Source of the DNA: Porphyridium purpureum
Lineage: Eukaryota > Rhodophyta > Bangiophyceae > Porphyridiales > Porphyridiaceae
Assembly: GCA_008690995.1 (NCBI GenBank)
Contig: VRMN01000005.1
Span: forward strand, 868,001-932,000
Direction: 5' to 3'
Length of the DNA stretch: 64,000 bases
Under the pieces are notes generated by a model. It saw only the letters and a program-made list of their open reading frames with translations. It was not told where the DNA came from and made no database searches. Of the stretch, positions 29,869 through 39,364 are shown in pieces; positions within the stretch are counted from its first letter, which is position 1; each line of letters opens with the position of its first letter. A program made the translations under genes and the position numbers.

Positions 29869-30463
29869 TCAGACGACGCACCAACCATGGCGTTGCTTTT
29901 GGAACGAGTCGACCGCGAGATTCTTCGTCAGTCCGTCTGCAAGATTGTCCTTGCTTTTCACGTGCAAAAAGTCTGACAGGCCGTCCTTGGACACTTCGTT
30001 CAGCCATTTCAGGCTGATTTTCTGCATTTTGTGAAGATGCAACATCTTGTCGCTGCATCCCTTCTTGAACGCGTTGAGCGCGGTCTCATTGTCGACATAC
30101 ATGGCCACGTTTGGCCATACATTGTGCCTTTCTTCAATGAATACGCCCAGCGGAAAGACGCGATACTGCACTGCTATGTGTGCAGCGATCAGTTCCGCCT
30201 CGGCGGTTGATGTCGCGGTCCGGCGTTGCCGCCCACTTGATCAGTCCACAAGGTGTCTCGTATTCTTGCCAACAAAGAAAGTGCACACGCCGCTTGTCGA
30301 CCTCTCTGTGCTGAAGTCTGCGTCAGTACAACAAAATACGGACACAGGCAAGGTCCTGCCGGCACCCGAAAGAGGTGGCACGCGAAACACCAACACCGCA
30401 TCGGCACTACCCTGCAGGTACCGCATGATGTCGGAAGACATTGTACAAGCGTTGACAAGCTGA
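29869..30463 (-). mobile_element. broken Ty1/Copia retrotransposon remnant (RNase H region)
   Basis: The minus strand shows the end of a Copia-type polyprotein. RNase H signatures include DADFSTERSTSGVCTFFVG, STAEAELIAAH, YVDNETALNAF and KSKDNLADGLTK. Upstream coding domains (gag, protease, integrase, most of reverse transcriptase) and paired LTRs are not found in the window, so this is a truncated fossil with at least a few breaks. Its age cannot be estimated without LTRs, but it is clearly old relative to the chromovirus. Confidence 0.85.
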
Positions 30464-30969
30464 GCATTGCTGTTCTTCCCCGGTGGAATGCGGTCGAGCA
30501 GTCTTTCATCGGCACGCTACATTTCTCTGCGGGAGATTGCGTGCGAACGTGCGCGCGAGGTGGCAGTGCATGCGGGGGATGTCCAAAGCCGAGCCGAATC
30601 TCGCCCTTGCTAAGCCGTTGCATGGCTCGCGCCGAGTTCCGCGTAGGTCTTCTATTTTGCTTGACCCACTGACCAGTCACTTCGCTGGATCTGTCCTTCC
30701 GCGTCACACATTTTTCATACTCAAACGTTCCCCTTTTCATATGAGACACGCCGAAACGTGAGTGGAAAATCACGCGACGCTGTGCCACTATTTTTGGACA
30801 CAGGGCGCGTTACTTTTTCAGTACGGAGGCTTAGGAAAAAGGCACACCGTGAACGTCAGTTAAGCGTGTGCTCAGAAGCGAACACGGACAGCGCACTATA
30901 TAGTGCCGTCCGCTGCGTTGGCCGCTTTCTGCTGGACGCCGGCTCGCCGTTCGGGATGTGCTGGGTGGC
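30464..30969. promoter_or_regulatory. upstream region of O-fucosyltransferase-like gene
   Basis: A palindromic TATA-like GCACTATATAGTGC at 30893-30906 lies about 65 bases before the ATG at 30970. The left part may still be Copia-derived. No CTGTAC box is seen, making this the only clear plus-strand exception. Confidence 0.35.
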
Positions 30970-32448
30970 ATGGCTGCACCGGACGAAACGGTTTTGCCGG
31001 TGGGCGTGACGCTCGCGCGGAGATGGCGGAAGGGCCTGGAGCGCGCGCGCGGCGCGCTGGCCGAGCGCCTCGCGCAGCGCGTGAGAGCCGGCGCGCTCGT
31101 GCCGCATCTGCGCATGTCGGGTGGACTCGTCGCGGCGCTGCTTGTTCTCTTGAGCACGCTCCTCGGGATCGTGTACTTCATGCCCCCGGTCAGAACCCAG
31201 CCACTCGTGTTAGATGAAAACGGCCGTGTTAGACTGTCTGGCTCACAGGGGGATGCAGCGCTCGACCCGGACGATCCGCCGGCCATCAACTATACGCAGG
31301 TCCGCCTGGAGCAGGAGCGCGTCTTCCAAAACTCAATGAAGCTGCTGGAGGAGGAGCGGAGGCTCGAGGACTCGGTCAAGGCGTTGCGAGGATCCACGTT
31401 TATTATTCAGCCGCCTCCGCTCACGTACGGGCTTGGTAACCAGTTGCAGGTGCTAAATAATGCCTTCAGGCTGGCGATGCTCCTTGGCGGGCGCCTGGTG
31501 AAGCCCGTTCTTGCAGAGACATGGCACAACGAACCGTGGATGAAGAATCTGACCAGCAAGCAGCTGAGACGGAAAACGCACACCATGTCCGTTTTCGACG
31601 CTATACAACCCACGGAGCTCAGCGAAAAGGTGATCATGGATGACCGTGTGATATGCTCGAAGCACAGTGTTCTTTTGGCCGCAAACAAGCGCTGGTCGCT
31701 CAACAAAACATCCGTCGATTTTTTGCATGACACGTTTGCTAGCTATGTGCTGAACCGGCGTCTCGACTTTAATTCGATGCGAATTGTTGCGTTCGGTGAG
31801 CTCATGAGTGACTGCAAGGGTCAAATTCCTTGCGTAGCGGCGCAGTTGACACCGCGGCCGGGCTCATACGAACATATGTGCTTATTTGTGGTCGAATCAA
31901 ACGTGAACTCTCTAAAGGTGAACAATGAGACGCTGGCGACGCTTTTCGATGCCTTGGTGGTGCGTGACACGTTCAAGTCAAAGTTTATGAATCTATCACA
32001 TGTAGAAATGGACAGCGTGGTCGCGTTCCATATGCGTTGGAACGAGCGCCATTGCCCCCTTGAAGTCGACATGGAGCACCCCATTGTCTGCTTGTTTGGC
32101 AGCCACAAACAGAGGGACGGTCTGAACACGCTTCTACCGGTGGACAAGTTTCTGGAGATTCTGGAAGCGACGGTGCAAAGCATGGACGGCATCACGAGTG
32201 CGATGTTTCTATTCTCTCCGTTTGCGCCGGAGAACGTCACCAAGCAACTGCAAGCCGCGCCGTTTGTGACGCCATACCCGTTTGGCATGATGCACGGTCT
32301 CGACCGCAACCTGGTCGACTTTCTGGTTGCGGTTGATGCGGGCCACTTTTTGGCGGACCCGTATTCGTCCTGGTCGGACGTGGTTGCGGAGACGCGCAGG
32401 AGGCGTGGCTTACCGGTGCATGTCATGAGTCCAGAGGACTGGACGTGA
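30970..32448 (+). CDS. O-fucosyltransferase-like type II membrane protein
   Basis: A 492-residue protein; the first ATG in frame is at 30970. It has a basic cytosolic tail, one anchor (GGLVAALLVLLSTLLGIVYF), a short coiled stem rich in Glu/Arg, then a catalytic-type domain. It shows features of the GDP-fucose O-fucosyltransferase-like fold: LTYGLGNQLQVLNNAFRLA (the GxGNQ donor loop), VVAFHMRWNERHCP (the HxRW segment) and LVDFLVAVDAGHFLADPYSSWSDVV (the Dxxxxxxx...SSxS end motif). The acceptor cannot be told; plant-type cell-wall or exopolysaccharide work is as likely as protein fucosylation. A Golgi or ER location is inferred. Confidence 0.8.
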   Translation: MAAPDETVLPVGVTLARRWRKGLERARGALAERLAQRVRAGALVPHLRMSGGLVAALLVLLSTLLGIVYFMPPVRTQPLVLDENGRVRLSGSQGDAALDPDDPPAINYTQVRLEQERVFQNSMKLLEEERRLEDSVKALRGSTFIIQPPPLTYGLGNQLQVLNNAFRLAMLLGGRLVKPVLAETWHNEPWMKNLTSKQLRRKTHTMSVFDAIQPTELSEKVIMDDRVICSKHSVLLAANKRWSLNKTSVDFLHDTFASYVLNRRLDFNSMRIVAFGELMSDCKGQIPCVAAQLTPRPGSYEHMCLFVVESNVNSLKVNNETLATLFDALVVRDTFKSKFMNLSHVEMDSVVAFHMRWNERHCPLEVDMEHPIVCLFGSHKQRDGLNTLLPVDKFLEILEATVQSMDGITSAMFLFSPFAPENVTKQLQAAPFVTPYPFGMMHGLDRNLVDFLVAVDAGHFLADPYSSWSDVVAETRRRRGLPVHVMSPEDWT

Positions 32449-33084
32449 CCGCAAGCAGCTTCTGACACAACGTTACGACGCGAAGACAATGAAGACGATC
32501 TGTAAGTGACAATCCACCATTCGATCTGCATACCGAGGAATCGCGCGTGCCCCTCTTCCACACCCACCTGCGACCAACCCAACCCGCTCGCGCGTTCGCC
32601 CGCACGAACCATCCCAATCTCCACTGTACAGCGCGCTGTACCCCCCTAAATTCCTATCAAAAAGCGGCTTCTTCGGGAACTGTACCGCCGTCAAGGTTCT
32701 CCGTTATTTTTGTCGCTCTTTGCGCTGCTGGCGAGAAGAGGCGGCAGAGGGAGGCGGCGAGGTGGTTGCGGAGAAGTTGGCGACGTGCGACGCGGCGACT
32801 CACGGGGAGACACGGGGTGCACCGCGCGGCGATCCCGAATATCGCAGAAGCAGAGATCGCAGCAATCGCGGCACGCTCGACAAGCGCGACAATCGCGCCA
32901 GATCGCGCGCGTGGATCGGCTGTGCGTACTCCGCGCTGAGCTCGGATCGACGCGCGCTGGGTTCCCGCGCGTCCGCGTGTACGCGTTCCGGTGCGCAGAG
33001 TGTCGGGCGTCGACAGAGATCGCAGCAGAGTTGAAGGGGCTGTGCGCATTTGAAAGGGAGGGGAAAAGTTAGGTCGTTTTCACA
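32449..33084. promoter_or_regulatory. promoter region of kinase fusion, three CTGTAC boxes
   Basis: Boxes lie at 32624-32629, 32636-32641 and 32680-32685, with a TATA-like CCTATCAAAAAG at 32653-32664 between the second and third. All are in sense for the kinase gene, whose ATG is about 400 bases further, leaving room for a long 5' untranslated region. No separate gene is seen. Confidence 0.5.
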
Positions 33085-36000
33085 ATGGAGTACACGGGCG
33101 CCTCGGGGAAGACGTGGCGCCTCAAGAAAAAGAATGAGCTGCGGTCGGGTGTGGTCCAGGGCTCACCCTATGCCAGCGAAGTTGCGGTAGTTCGGGACGC
33201 GGATACAAAGGCAGTTTATGTGCTCAAGACCCAATCGGCGCTATACGATGCGGGGTTCATGGAGTCGCTGGTCGATGAGGCCGCAACGTGGCGCAAAATT
33301 GGCATCGCAGCGCCCAACGGATGGCCGCCCCACTTGGCTCAGCTCGTTGACGTGTTTTTGGATCGCGCAAAGAATCAGGTTTCGTATTTGGTCGAATTCT
33401 GTGCCAATGGCCACGTGCAACGTCGCGGATCGTCGCAAAATGACATTTTGAAGGTGACCGACCAGCTTTGCGACGCATTGTCGGCAGTGCACGCAGCGAA
33501 CGTGCCTGCGCATGGAAATGTCGCGTACTCTACGGTGCTGCTCGACGAGAAGGGCACACTCAAACTGCTTGGGTTTGGTGGTGGTCGCAAAGTTTGTCTG
33601 GATGCGAGCGCCGAAGCGCCGAGTCCGGCCCTCGACGTGCGCGCTATCGGCGCCCTTATTTACGAAATGGTAACCAGTCAGCCAGCACCGCGCCGCGGCA
33701 ATGTTTCACTTCCGGCAGACGCATCCTCGGTACTCAGTCCAGACGCCGTGCAACTCACAAACATGATGCTGGCTTCAAGTCCCGACATGCGACCGACACT
33801 GAATCAGGTCAAAATGGCGGTTCGAAATTTACTGGCGGGCCTCCCATCTGGCTTGCAGGGAGCCGAGGGTGCAGCCTCTGCGGCGCCTCAGAAAGTTCAG
33901 CGCGCAAAGAGTGTGTTAGATGCCGTTCGTCAGAGTACGCAGGCAGAAGCGGGCGGGGCCGGGGCTGGAACGACGGCAGCGGCGCCTGCCAACCTCGACA
34001 AATCAAAATCTCTGCGTAACTTGGTCGCAGGCTCGGCAGCACCGCAGCGCAACAAGGCGCCCCAGCCGCAGCAGCCGTCCGTGTTTCAAAGCGGCGGTGT
34101 TGCCTCGTCGTTTGGACCTGGAGTGACAAGCTTTTCCGGCGGTTTTGGCGGCACGGGTGACACAGAAAGCCTGGTGATCCGCGCCACAGAGCCCGACGGC
34201 CAGATGTTCACAGCAGCAAGCCTGAAGTGGCTGAGTGCTGACTTTGAGCGCGACGCGGAGCAGGCATCCCGTGCCGTCTTTAAGGCCTTGTTTAAGCGGC
34301 CATGCAGCCGCGACCCTGTCATTTCGTTGAAGGCGCTTGCACTGACCCATTTTCTCATTTTGAATGGACCGGTAGCGTTTTTAAGCGAAGCACTCAAGCA
34401 AGACAAGTTTTTGGAATGGATCCAAGGGGCATGGTCAGCAGAAGCATTTCAGGATGCATCCGTGGCAAGCGCGCCCAATGCGGCTTCCTTTTCGAGCGGC
34501 GAAATTGGTTTGTACGCCGCCTTCTTGCGCATGAAGACGCGCTTTCATTTTCGATGCCAGAACTCGCTGTCCGGCACGTACGCCTTGCTGGACGCCCGCT
34601 GGATTGAAGGTCGCGAGCGTAAATTGATCAGCGGCGTGGTAGAGCTTTTGCAGACGTGCGAGGAGCTTGCAACAGCGTTGATGTTTGGCGGTGGCGCGTG
34701 CGCAGTATACAAGCATGGGGCGATGCGCATGGTCGCTATGGATACCGCGCGCGCGTACGAGGCAGTATGCGTGCTCGTAGACGGAATGGAAAACGTCAAG
34801 CATCTTGAAAAAGTACAGAGTGTCTTTGAGCAGTGTCATGCGCACGCTCACGCCACGCTCAACGCTGCACGCAAGAATGCCTCTGTTCTGAGCGGGCCTG
34901 ACATTCCGCGCGATCTGATCACGAATATTCCGCAAGACGCACCGGACATCGTTGCCATTGCTGAGTCACGAAACGGCGGCAAGACCAGCAAGGCACAGCC
35001 GCAGCAGCAGCAAGCGCCGTACATGTCGCAGCATCCTGGCATGCCAATGCCGGCACCCAGTTATGCCGGCGCATCTCCGGGTGGGATGCCGTCCATGCCA
35101 ATGCCCACGCACTCACAGATGGGCAACAATAGCATCAACGCTGGCCAGCCGGCCAAGCCGCAAATGCCAGATTCAGAAGAGGAAGAGTCGTTTATGGAGG
35201 CATCCAAGAAGAAGAAGAAGGATACGAAAAGCAAGAAGAAGAAAAAGAAACATGAGAAGGCCGAGAATGACAGTGATAGTGATGGTGGCGACGATCACGA
35301 CAAGTTTTTCGACCCTAACACATCCGTAGCTGGTGTGGGGGCTTCAAACGGCGGCGGCGAATTGCCTCCGGTGGGTGCGGATGGTGCTGGCGCGTTGGTC
35401 TTGCATGGCACGAACTTGCAGGGTCAGTTGATTGACATTCCACAAGAGGCGCCGGCTCCAGCGCCCATGGGCCCGATGCGCGCCAACCCAGACGCTACGA
35501 ACGAGGATCTGCTGGCGGAAGCGCTAGGTCTTGACCCGGCGGCTGCAGAAGCCGCGCGAATGCTTGCGCTACCCCCGCCACCCCGCGGGGAAGACGACGA
35601 CGGCGAAAGCGGTGAGGACGAGGAGGCTGCGAATCAGCCGCGCGGCGGCTGGCGTAGCTCGCAAGCCATGCAGCTTGCGATTGTCCAAGCGCAAAATAAT
35701 CCTTCCGTGGAGAAGAGCCACCCCGTGTTTTGTCAGTGCGCAATGTGTACGACTGCCGAGGTTATCCAACACAAGTTCTTGCTCACAGAGCACGGTGAGG
35801 CCCCGGAGGTGATCGGCGCGCGCATTGACATGAGCAAAAAGGCATCGCGTGAGTACAAAATCGATCCCAAGCTGCTGAAAGTGCAGGACAAACTGGGCGA
35901 AGGTTCTTTTGGTACCGTGTACAAGGGGCGACTGAAGAATAAGAATGTGGCTGTCAAAATCCTGAACCGCAAGCTCATCAAGGACAAGCAAGTGATCAAG

Positions 36001-36681
36001 GACTTTAAGGCTGAGGTGAACATTTTGTGTCAGCTTGACCATCCGAATGTCATCAAGTGTTATGGTGTGTGCACGCAGCCACCTAATTACATGGTAGTGA
36101 CCGAATTTATGCCTCGCGGGACGCTGTTTGATGTCTTGCACAAGGGTCAAATGCAATTCAACTGGGTTTTGACCAAAAGAGTTGTGCTGGACATTGTGCG
36201 CGGCATGGCTTACATTCACGCATCTAACCTTTTGCATCGGGATCTCAAGTCCTCAAACTTATTGCTGGACAGTGACTTCAACACAAAGATCAGTGATTTT
36301 GGTCTTGTGCATTACTTCGACCCTGAAAGCACGTCGAGCGTAGTTGGCCCCACAGGCCACGCAGGTACGTATCAGTACATGGCACCGGAAATTATTCAAC
36401 ATGAAGCCTCTACAGAAAAGAGTGACGTGTACTCATTCAGCATTGTGCTGTGGGAGATTTTGGCGCGCAAGCTGCCATATCTAGGTATGGACCCCACGCT
36501 GGTCGCTGATCAGGTCGCGGCCAATCAACTGCGCCCTCCCATCATGCCGTTCTTTCCGCAGCCGCTGGCAGTGCTCATGAGCGCATGCTGGAGCGCAGCG
36601 CCAGACCGCCGGCCAAGTTTCGTCGAGATTGAGCAGATCGTGCTCAAGCTGCCCGGCGGCGGCGGGCGCGGCTCGCGCTAG
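33085..36681 (+). CDS. pseudokinase-ANTH-kinase fusion protein
   Basis: A 1,198-residue intronless protein with three modules. Residues about 10-250 form a protein-kinase fold with VYVLKTQ (a lysine in the usual place), but HGNVAYSTVLL replaces HRDxxxxN and LLGFGG replaces DFG, so it should be inactive; relatives of AAK1/NAK kinases look closest. Residues about 350-600 resemble an ANTH/AP180 lipid- and clathrin-binding domain (VIRATEPDGQMF, SLKALALTHFLILNGPVAFL, GLYAAFLRMKTRFHF). A Met/Pro/Gln linker and a lysine tract (near 35206-35250) follow. Residues about 930-1195 are a complete TKL-like kinase: GEGSFGTVYKGRL, VAVKIL, LLHRDLKSSN, ISDFGLVHYF and MAPEII. A role in clathrin-coated endocytosis under kinase control is inferred. 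Confidence 0.9.
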   Translation: MEYTGASGKTWRLKKKNELRSGVVQGSPYASEVAVVRDADTKAVYVLKTQSALYDAGFMESLVDEAATWRKIGIAAPNGWPPHLAQLVDVFLDRAKNQVSYLVEFCANGHVQRRGSSQNDILKVTDQLCDALSAVHAANVPAHGNVAYSTVLLDEKGTLKLLGFGGGRKVCLDASAEAPSPALDVRAIGALIYEMVTSQPAPRRGNVSLPADASSVLSPDAVQLTNMMLASSPDMRPTLNQVKMAVRNLLAGLPSGLQGAEGAASAAPQKVQRAKSVLDAVRQSTQAEAGGAGAGTTAAAPANLDKSKSLRNLVAGSAAPQRNKAPQPQQPSVFQSGGVASSFGPGVTSFSGGFGGTGDTESLVIRATEPDGQMFTAASLKWLSADFERDAEQASRAVFKALFKRPCSRDPVISLKALALTHFLILNGPVAFLSEALKQDKFLEWIQGAWSAEAFQDASVASAPNAASFSSGEIGLYAAFLRMKTRFHFRCQNSLSGTYALLDARWIEGRERKLISGVVELLQTCEELATALMFGGGACAVYKHGAMRMVAMDTARAYEAVCVLVDGMENVKHLEKVQSVFEQCHAHAHATLNAARKNASVLSGPDIPRDLITNIPQDAPDIVAIAESRNGGKTSKAQPQQQQAPYMSQHPGMPMPAPSYAGASPGGMPSMPMPTHSQMGNNSINAGQPAKPQMPDSEEEESFMEASKKKKKDTKSKKKKKKHEKAENDSDSDGGDDHDKFFDPNTSVAGVGASNGGGELPPVGADGAGALVLHGTNLQGQLIDIPQEAPAPAPMGPMRANPDATNEDLLAEALGLDPAAAEAARMLALPPPPRGEDDDGESGEDEEAANQPRGGWRSSQAMQLAIVQAQNNPSVEKSHPVFCQCAMCTTAEVIQHKFLLTEHGEAPEVIGARIDMSKKASREYKIDPKLLKVQDKLGEGSFGTVYKGRLKNKNVAVKILNRKLIKDKQVIKDFKAEVNILCQLDHPNVIKCYGVCTQPPNYMVVTEFMPRGTLFDVLHKGQMQFNWVLTKRVVLDIVRGMAYIHASNLLHRDLKSSNLLLDSDFNTKISDFGLVHYFDPESTSSVVGPTGHAGTYQYMAPEIIQHEASTEKSDVYSFSIVLWEILARKLPYLGMDPTLVADQVAANQLRPPIMPFFPQPLAVLMSACWSAAPDRRPSFVEIEQIVLKLPGGGGRGSR

Positions 36682-37303
36682 ATGAAGGGACAAGAGCTGT
36701 GCGAGGCGTATCGTATGATCGTCAGAGGCGGAAGGTACTGAGATCGAGCTAGCTGGGCGGGCGACGCGTCCCATTGCGCATGTTGCACGTGTCTTAGAGG
36801 TTAAACCGATAGTATGGTGATAAAACATTCTTATAAGTAATTGATTTGCTACAAAAGCGTGCAGACCTTGGTCGAAAACTCACGGCGCCGGCAGACCCAA
36901 CATCGAAAAAGTAACAGCATACGCGATACACTGTAAATTACAGATGCCCACCGCTCTCTAAGTTCCTCCCGTTCCACCTTCATTATCATCAAAGTCTCTG
37001 TCATTGTCAATATCGCATTCTCTTATTCCATTCCAATCTGTCCGTGATCAGCGCTTCTCGTCTCCTTTGACAGAAGTAAGGAGACCAAGGAAGGAAAGTA
37101 AAAACACGATGCCAACCCAAAGCGAAGAAATTTTCTTTTCCATTCTGACACAGGTAGTCCCGTCTGAGCACACACGATGCTTCTCGTTTCGGGTCCCCGG
37201 GGCCTGGTTCTGACTGTCACATGTCACGCTCTGACGCGGCGCCTTTTGTCTAATCATCCTTGTCGCGCGCACGCAGGTCTTGCAAAAGTGGTTTGAGGCT
37301 TGA
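36682..37303. other. convergent intergenic spacer, no gene seen
   Basis: About 620 AT-richer bases between the stops of the kinase fusion and ARID-SAP30 genes. The short frames have no protein character. Confidence 0.5.
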
Positions 37304-38296
37304 TCAACACAACCGTCTTCGCGCCGCCTTGATGAAATCTTGCACGACCTCATAATCGTCACAGACGGGCGTCTGGACAAAGTGCGCGCTTACGCGTGCA
37401 GCAAGCTCCTCCTTGCTGGCGTTCGGAGCGTGTGTGCTCAGACGGTAGTGTTGCAGGTATTTCACGAGCGCATCGGAGCCTAGTCGGCTGAAATTAACGT
37501 GCCCGACCGTGCTCATTTGGGCAGCTCCGCACGAAGCGCTGTCCGTCCAGATTGCTGAGCCCGCGACGCGCGTCACGTCCTGGCGATGCGTCGAGCTCGT
37601 TGAGCCATGGGTGTCGGCAACGAACGCCCCCTGTCCTGCGCCCATCTCTGCCTTTTGCTGCGACGCCTTTTGCTTCAGCTTGCGCTTGACTCCCGCCGAT
37701 GACGTTGCTCCACCCACCACGCGCGACGCGTGTGGCTGATAGGAGTGCGGCGATACACCAGGCGGTGTGACAGGCGTCGTGTTGGTGAGCGACGAGGATG
37801 AGCCCGTGCGCCTCGTGAATCCTGTGACAAGACTGCCCGTCGTCGTCTGCGGGCGCGAGCTTGGCGGCGGACTGAATTCTCGCGGCGGCTGGAAATGTGC
37901 GCGCTCGTACGGCTCGAGGTACTTGACATAGTGGAGGCGGAGGCGGAACCCGGAGTCTGTACAGCTAGCCGGCAGGTTGAGCGCGTCCGCGACCTCCTTC
38001 CACTGCTTCTTCGCGATGACGGCGTCAATCCCGCGCCGGCTGGTGACCTCGCGATACAGCACCCACAGGTCGAGCTCCTTGAAGCCGAGCGTGGGCAGGC
38101 GCTGAATCGGCGAGCCTATGGACGCCATGAACCGATGCAGGTCTGTGTAGAACTGGTACCTCTCCTGCGAGTCGCCTTCGGACACGACGCCCGAGTCCTC
38201 GCTGCTGTGCGCGCTCACGTCCTCCACGCCACGCAGCTTACCCGCGCCGTCCATTCCCACCGCCGCACCCTCCACACGCGCCATACCCGTCGCCAT
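37304..38296 (-). CDS. ARID domain fused to SAP30 Sin3-binding domain
   Basis: A 330-residue nuclear protein; the first ATG in frame is at 38296, and another at 38284 is possible. Residues about 45-135 form an ARID/BRIGHT DNA-binding domain (FYTDLHRFMASIGSPIQRLP, GFKELDLWVLYREVTSRRGI, KKQWKEVADALNLP, LRLHYVKYLEPYE). A Ser/Thr-rich linker with a basic patch (GVKRKLKQKASQQKAE) follows. The last 70 residues match the SAP30 Sin3-binding domain (VNFSRLGSDALVKYLQHYRL, NASKEELAARVSAHF, VVQDFIKAARRR). The protein would bring a Sin3/histone-deacetylase complex to DNA. In animals and fungi ARID and SAP30 are normally on separate proteins. A 23-base (CT)n run lies about 90 bases upstream. Confidence 0.85.
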   Translation of the reverse strand: MATGMARVEGAAVGMDGAGKLRGVEDVSAHSSEDSGVVSEGDSQERYQFYTDLHRFMASIGSPIQRLPTLGFKELDLWVLYREVTSRRGIDAVIAKKQWKEVADALNLPASCTDSGFRLRLHYVKYLEPYERAHFQPPREFSPPPSSRPQTTTGSLVTGFTRRTGSSSSLTNTTPVTPPGVSPHSYQPHASRVVGGATSSAGVKRKLKQKASQQKAEMGAGQGAFVADTHGSTSSTHRQDVTRVAGSAIWTDSASCGAAQMSTVGHVNFSRLGSDALVKYLQHYRLSTHAPNASKEELAARVSAHFVQTPVCDDYEVVQDFIKAARRRLC

Positions 38297-38385
38297 CCTG
38301 CCTGCTCCACCCGCCAACCTCTCTACCCTATCCACCGCCAATCCACCAATCGCAACCTTCCTTCTCCTTCACACTTCCTCCAACC

Positions 38386-38408
38386 TCTCTCTCTCTCTCT
38401 CTCTCTCC
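38386..38408. repeat. (CT)n microsatellite
   Basis: A CT run of about 23 bases, reading (GA)n in sense of the ARID-SAP30 gene and located in its likely 5' untranslated region. Confidence 0.95.
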
Positions 38409-39235
38409 CCACCACTACCAACCACATGCCCCACATGCCGCAGCAGTAGCAGCCAGCGTGTCATGTTCACATGCCTCTCCCCCCCTTCAAATGCAACATG
38501 GATATTCCATGTGCCGCTTCTCCCCTCACGCCCAACGAACACGCCCTATCAAAACCGCCTCGTTTTCCCACGGCGCAGATTTTTTTTTCTCCCGCTTTCG
38601 TCGCGCCTTGACGTTCGCGTCTTCGCCATGCGGCAAGCGCGGTCCCTGTTCCGGTGTTTTGCGGCCTGCGTGTGTGTTTGTGTGTTTGTGTGTTTGTGTG
38701 TGTCCCTCATTCGCTCTCATGCTGCGCGACCTGCACAATACTAGCGCTGCCTGCGTTTCTCATTGCGATGGTTGGTGGTAGTCGTGGTGGTGGTGGTGAT
38801 TCGTAGTTGGTCGGTCACTCGGTGTTCTCTGTGTGTGAGTCTAAAGCTTGCGTTTTGGAAGGAAAGCGGAAGGTGGGATGGAGCGAGGTCGTTGCCGTGT
38901 CGAACGCTCGCAGCTCGCCGCACATGTGCGGCGCATCATCATCATGAGGATCTAGGCAGATAGTTCGCACCGCAGGAGCGCAAAAACGTGCGTGACGCGA
39001 AAGCGGCATAACAGAGCGAGAGTGAAGTGAGTGGTCCACAGCGCGCGCCGCTCGCGCGTGCACAAAAAGCAGCGATTCCGAGCTGTACACTACTAAACGC
39101 CGCCTCAAAATATCAAGCGCTGTACACCTGCATACACGTGGAAATATAAAAAGGGGAGAAAATGAATTAAAATATCGCAACCAACCCTGAATTGAAACCA
39201 ATATCCCGCGCCGCGCCGCGAACGACGGAAAACCA

Positions 39236-39268
39236 ATAAGCCGATAAGCCGATGAGCCGATCAGCCGA
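39236..39268. repeat. short 8-base minisatellite (AGCCGATR)n
   Basis: Four imperfect tandem copies of an 8-base unit, AGCCGATA/AGCCGATG/AGCCGATC/AGCCGATG, about 100 bases before the TRM112 start. The unit resembles the (ACGCCGAT)n part of the longer minisatellite at 47273-47467. Confidence 0.85.
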
Positions 39269-39364
39269 TGAAATGTCGGACCGACGGCGTTCGGAGAACG
39301 ATGAGGCGGTAGTGGATGGGGGAGAGGGGGAGCAGGTGGGAGCGGGTGGGAGCACACGGTAAGA

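Larger units (their letters stand above)
38297..39364. promoter_or_regulatory. divergent promoter region, ARID-SAP30 / TRM112
   Basis: A 1.07-kb head-to-head spacer. It holds (CT)n at 38386-38408, TATA-like CCTATCAAAACC near 38546, an interrupted (TG)n run near 38667-38702 and a GGT-rich stretch near 38770. On the TRM112 side are CTGTAC boxes at 39083-39088 and 39120-39125, followed by ATATAAAAAGG near 39144. No gene is seen. Confidence 0.5.
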
